This document shows positions 5,388 to 7,485 of a stretch of DNA of 7,485 nt, piece by piece. The DNA is from Ruminococcus sp. CAG:382. GTDB lineage: Bacteria; Bacillota; Clostridia; Oscillospirales; CAG-382. The first letter of the stretch is position 1; every line of letters starts with the position of its first letter. A program made the position numbers and the translations under genes. The stretch is taken from the NCBI GenBank assembly GCA_000433115.1, contig FR892217.1, forward strand, positions 17,063 to 24,547, given 5' to 3'. The notes beneath the pieces were generated by a model, which worked only from the letters and a program-made list of their open reading frames with translations, was not told the DNA's origin and searched no databases.

Positions 5388-6494
5388 TCAGACGTTGAAT
5401 CTGAACAGTACGACGTCGCCGTCTTTCATGACGTATTCCTTGCCTTCGCTTCTTACGAGCCCGGCTTCCTTTGCGGCGTTGAAGCTGCCCTTTGCAATGA
5501 GATCGTCAAATGAAACCACCTCGGCACGGATGAAGCCGCGTTCGAAATCGGTGTGGATCTTTCCTGCGGCGCCGGGCGCTTTTGTGCCTTTCTTTATCGT
5601 CCATGCCCTGACCTCCTTGGGTCCGGCGGTGAGGAATGAAATGAGTCCCAGCAGGCTGTATGATTCGCGGATGAGCTTTGAAAGACCGGTGTCTTCAAGA
5701 CCCATGCCTTCGAACATATCGGCAAGGTACATTTCGCGTTCGTCGTCGGCAAGCTCGGCAAGCTCGGCTTCGATCTGCGCGGAAACGGCGATTATGCCCG
5801 CGCCTTCGGCTTTTGCACGGTCTTCAAGCGCGGCGTAGTATTTGTTTTCACGTGCGGGACGCTTCAGGTCGTCCTCGGCGACGTTTGCGACGTATATGAC
5901 GGGCTTGGCTGTGAGGAGCGTCGCGTCCTTCAGGAATGCAGCCTCATCCGGTTCAAGCTCCACCTCGCGGGCGCATTTGCCTTCATTGAGTGCGGAATTC
6001 ACCTTTTCAAGAACTTCAAGCTCGCGGGAAAGGCTGCTGTCGCCCTTCATCTGCTTTTTCACACGGTCGATGCGGCGTTCGAGCACCTCGACATCGGCGA
6101 GAATCAGCTCCGTGTTTATCGTGTCTACATCGCGGACGGGATCGACGCTGTTTTCGACATGGATGACATCCGGGTTTTCAAAGCAGCGCACGACGTGAAG
6201 TATCGCGTCGACTTCGCGGATGTGCGAAAGGAACTTGTTGCCGAGTCCTTCGCCCTGCGATGCACCTTTGACGAGTCCCGCTATATCGACGAATTCGATC
6301 GTCGCGGGGGTGTATTTTTCGGGATGGTATATTTCCGCAAGCGCGTCAAGGCGCTTGTCGGGCACGGCAACGACACCGACGTTCGGGTCGATGGTGCAGA
6401 AAGCGTAGTTTGCCGCCTCCGCGCCTGCCTTTGTGAGCGCGTTGAAAAGCGTACTTTTGCCTACGTTGGGGAGTCCGACGATTCCGAGTTTCAT
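5388..6494 (-). CDS. ychF: YchF/OLA1-family P-loop NTPase
   Basis: This is a conserved TRAFAC-class NTPase associated with ribosomes and stress responses; members of this family typically prefer ATP to GTP. The 368 residues match the usual length of about 360-370. The sequence shows the P-loop GLPNVGKS (7-14), switch-II DIAGLVKGASQGEGLG (70-85) with a hydrophobic Leu74 where classical GTPases have Gln, and NVAE (204-207) in place of the GTP-specific NKxD, which fits the relaxed base specificity. A coiled-coil-like helical insertion lies around 120-175, and a C-terminal TGS domain (about 282-366) ends in DGDVVLFRFNV. AAGGA (6507-6503) lies 8 nt before the ATG, supporting this start. It is first in a probable ychF-nadE transcript and diverges from the response regulator gene. 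Confidence 0.97.
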   Translation of the reverse strand: MKLGIVGLPNVGKSTLFNALTKAGAEAANYAFCTIDPNVGVVAVPDKRLDALAEIYHPEKYTPATIEFVDIAGLVKGASQGEGLGNKFLSHIREVDAILHVVRCFENPDVIHVENSVDPVRDVDTINTELILADVEVLERRIDRVKKQMKGDSSLSRELEVLEKVNSALNEGKCAREVELEPDEAAFLKDATLLTAKPVIYVANVAEDDLKRPARENKYYAALEDRAKAEGAGIIAVSAQIEAELAELADDEREMYLADMFEGMGLEDTGLSKLIRESYSLLGLISFLTAGPKEVRAWTIKKGTKAPGAAGKIHTDFERGFIRAEVVSFDDLIAKGSFNAAKEAGLVRSEGKEYVMKDGDVVLFRFNV

Positions 6495-6535
6495 GTATTT
6501 TTTCCTTCTTCTGAGCTTTTATATTATAATACAAT

Positions 6536-6563
6536 ATTATATCACAAGGCACGGCGATTGCAA
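6536..6563 (-). promoter_or_regulatory. Probable ychF promoter
   Basis: On the minus strand a perfect TATAAT (6541-6536) lies 16 bp downstream of TTGCAA (6563-6558, four of six consensus bases). The start would be near 6529, giving a leader of about 35 nt. A second TATAAT at 6528-6523 has no good -35. It probably serves both ychF and nadE. Confidence 0.55.
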
Positions 6564-6596
6564 TATGAAACTTTAATACATCTTTTGCGGCACTAA

Positions 6597-6637
6597 AAAT
6601 TTAATAGAAATTTATAACCGCTAAAAATATTTTGCGG
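6597..6637. promoter_or_regulatory. Repeat cluster upstream of the response regulator promoter (possible operator)
   Basis: AAATTTA occurs twice with a 4-bp gap (6597-6603, 6608-6614), an 11-bp period. It is followed by a near-palindrome whose arms are CCGC(T)AAAA (6618-6626) and TTTTGCGG (6630-6637) with one bulged T. TTTTGCGG also occurs at 6583-6590, and CTAAAAAT occurs at 6593-6600 and 6621-6628. The cluster ends 7 bp before the -35 of the regulator gene. Autoregulation is plausible, but in such AT-rich DNA some of these repeats may be chance. Confidence 0.35.
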
Positions 6638-6644
6638 AATACTA

Positions 6645-6673
6645 TTGACAAAGCAGAATTATTATGGTATTAT
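6645..6673 (+). promoter_or_regulatory. Strong SigA-type promoter of the response regulator
   Basis: A perfect -35 TTGACA (6645-6650), a 17-bp spacer and a -10 TATTAT (6668-6673) with extended TGG (6665-6667). Transcription would start near 6680, leaving a leader of about 67 nt. The leader begins with a possible 6-bp stem TCGTCG/CGACGA (6678-6683 with 6692-6697). Confidence 0.83.
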
Positions 6674-6746
6674 ACTGTCGTCGGATAAATACGACGATTA
6701 AAATCAAATGATTAACTCAATAAGCAACACGGAGGATTGAATAACG

Positions 6747-7445
6747 ATGACTAAAGTACTTGTTGTTGATGATGATACAAATATCTGCGACCTGCTTAAA
6801 ATGTACCTTGAAAAGGAAGGCTATGAGGTCAAGACCGCAAACGACGGCGTTGAGGGCATGACGGTTTTCAAAATGTATGAGCCCGATATCGTTCTGCTTG
6901 ACATCATGATGCCGAAAAAAGACGGCTGGCAGGTCTGCCGCGAGATACGCGAGCATTCACAGAAGCCGATCATAATGATTACCGCAAAGGGCGAAACGAT
7001 CGACAAGGTGCTGGGGCTTGAGCTCGGCGCCGACGACTTCATCGTCAAGCCGCTTGACATGAAAGAGGTATTCGCACGTATCAAAGCCGTTCTCAGAAGA
7101 TATGCAATGCACGACTCCTCCGACGGCGAAATGATCAAGTTCGATAACCTTGAAATTTCGCTTCAGAAGTATGAGCTGAAGATCGGCGGCAAGGTCGTCG
7201 ATCTGCCTCCGAAGGAGCTTGTTCTGCTCTATTTCCTCGCGGCAAATTACAACCGCGTTTTCACCCGCGATCAGCTTCTTGACAAGGTCTGGGGCTTCGA
7301 CTATCTCGGAGACAGCCGCACCGTCGACGTTCACATCAAGCGTCTTCGCGAAAAGCTGGAGGGCGCGAGTGACAAATGGTCGCTCAAGACCGTCTGGGGC
7401 GTCGGATATAAGTTCGAGGTTCTTGAAAATCAGGAAAACGCGTAA
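6747..7445 (+). CDS. OmpR/PhoB-family response regulator
   Basis: A 232-residue two-component transcription factor, phosphorylated by a partner histidine kinase to control DNA binding. The receiver domain (residues 1-118) has the acidic pocket D8-D9-D10, phospho-acceptor D52 (LLDIMMP), T79 (MITA) and K101 (VKP), all intact; the switch aromatic is F98 rather than the common Tyr. The winged-helix DNA-binding domain (about 129-226) shows the hallmark LPPKELVLLYFLA, FTRDQLLDKVWG, RTVDVHIKRLREKL and KTVWGVGYKFE stretches. GGAGG (6731-6735) lies 11 nt before the ATG. The frame opening at 7467 is probably its kinase in the same operon. Targets cannot be read from the sequence; candidate sites are the repeats at 6597-6637 and 3378-3399. 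Confidence 0.96.
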   Translation: MTKVLVVDDDTNICDLLKMYLEKEGYEVKTANDGVEGMTVFKMYEPDIVLLDIMMPKKDGWQVCREIREHSQKPIIMITAKGETIDKVLGLELGADDFIVKPLDMKEVFARIKAVLRRYAMHDSSDGEMIKFDNLEISLQKYELKIGGKVVDLPPKELVLLYFLAANYNRVFTRDQLLDKVWGFDYLGDSRTVDVHIKRLREKLEGASDKWSLKTVWGVGYKFEVLENQENA

Positions 7446-7466
7446 AAATATTGATCCGGCAAGACA

Positions 7467-7485
7467 ATGAATAAAAGCAAGCGGC
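7467..7485 (+). CDS. Start of the next gene, probably the cognate sensor histidine kinase (3'-truncated)
   Basis: An ATG at 7467, 21 nt after the regulator stop, opens a frame reading MNKSKR before the window ends. A basic N-terminus before a first membrane helix is usual for sensor kinases, and OmpR-type regulators are commonly followed by their kinase. Only six codons are visible and no strong Shine-Dalgarno precedes it, so identity rests on context alone. Confidence 0.4.

Overview
The window looks like ordinary chromosome from a Gram-positive, Clostridia-like bacterium, probably an uncultured gut-type Firmicute. This is inferred from gene content, strong GGAGG-type Shine-Dalgarno sites, consensus housekeeping (SigA-type) promoters, a lipoprotein with a Gram-positive-style lipobox, and moderately GC-rich genes with AT-rich gaps between them. 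No rRNA, tRNA, CRISPR, insertion sequence or phage gene was recognised. Species cannot be named from the sequence alone.

Layout. Positions 1-1526 (+) hold the C-terminal two thirds of a Clp/Hsp100 AAA+ unfoldase, cut by the window edge. It has no middle domain and its second ATPase domain is divergent. A near-perfect promoter overlaps its stop codon and drives a YitT-family (DUF161) membrane protein (1561-2190, +), apparently with almost no leader RNA. A 395-nt convergent gap (2191-2585) holds two terminator hairpins. Next, on the minus strand, is an exported lipoprotein of unknown function (2586-3296) with its own promoter. Upstream of it on the minus strand lies a two-gene unit, ychF (5388-6494) then nadE (3483-5369), separated by 18 nt. 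Diverging from ychF, a strong promoter drives an OmpR/PhoB-type response regulator (6747-7445, +). A reading frame starting at 7467 is probably the beginning of its sensor kinase.

How the genes relate. ychF (translation/stress-associated P-loop NTPase) and nadE (last step of NAD+ synthesis) are core genes probably sharing one transcript. The response regulator and the following frame are probably a two-component pair. The lipoprotein promoter carries an 11-bp tandem repeat directly upstream of its -35, a geometry typical of OmpR/PhoB-family activator sites. A link to the regulator in this window is only a hypothesis.

I found no convincing new multi-gene system. The points most worth checking are the Walker B Glu-to-Gly change in the second Clp ATPase domain, the apparently leaderless yitT-like gene with an inverted repeat around its start, and the tandem repeats at the lipoprotein and regulator promoters.
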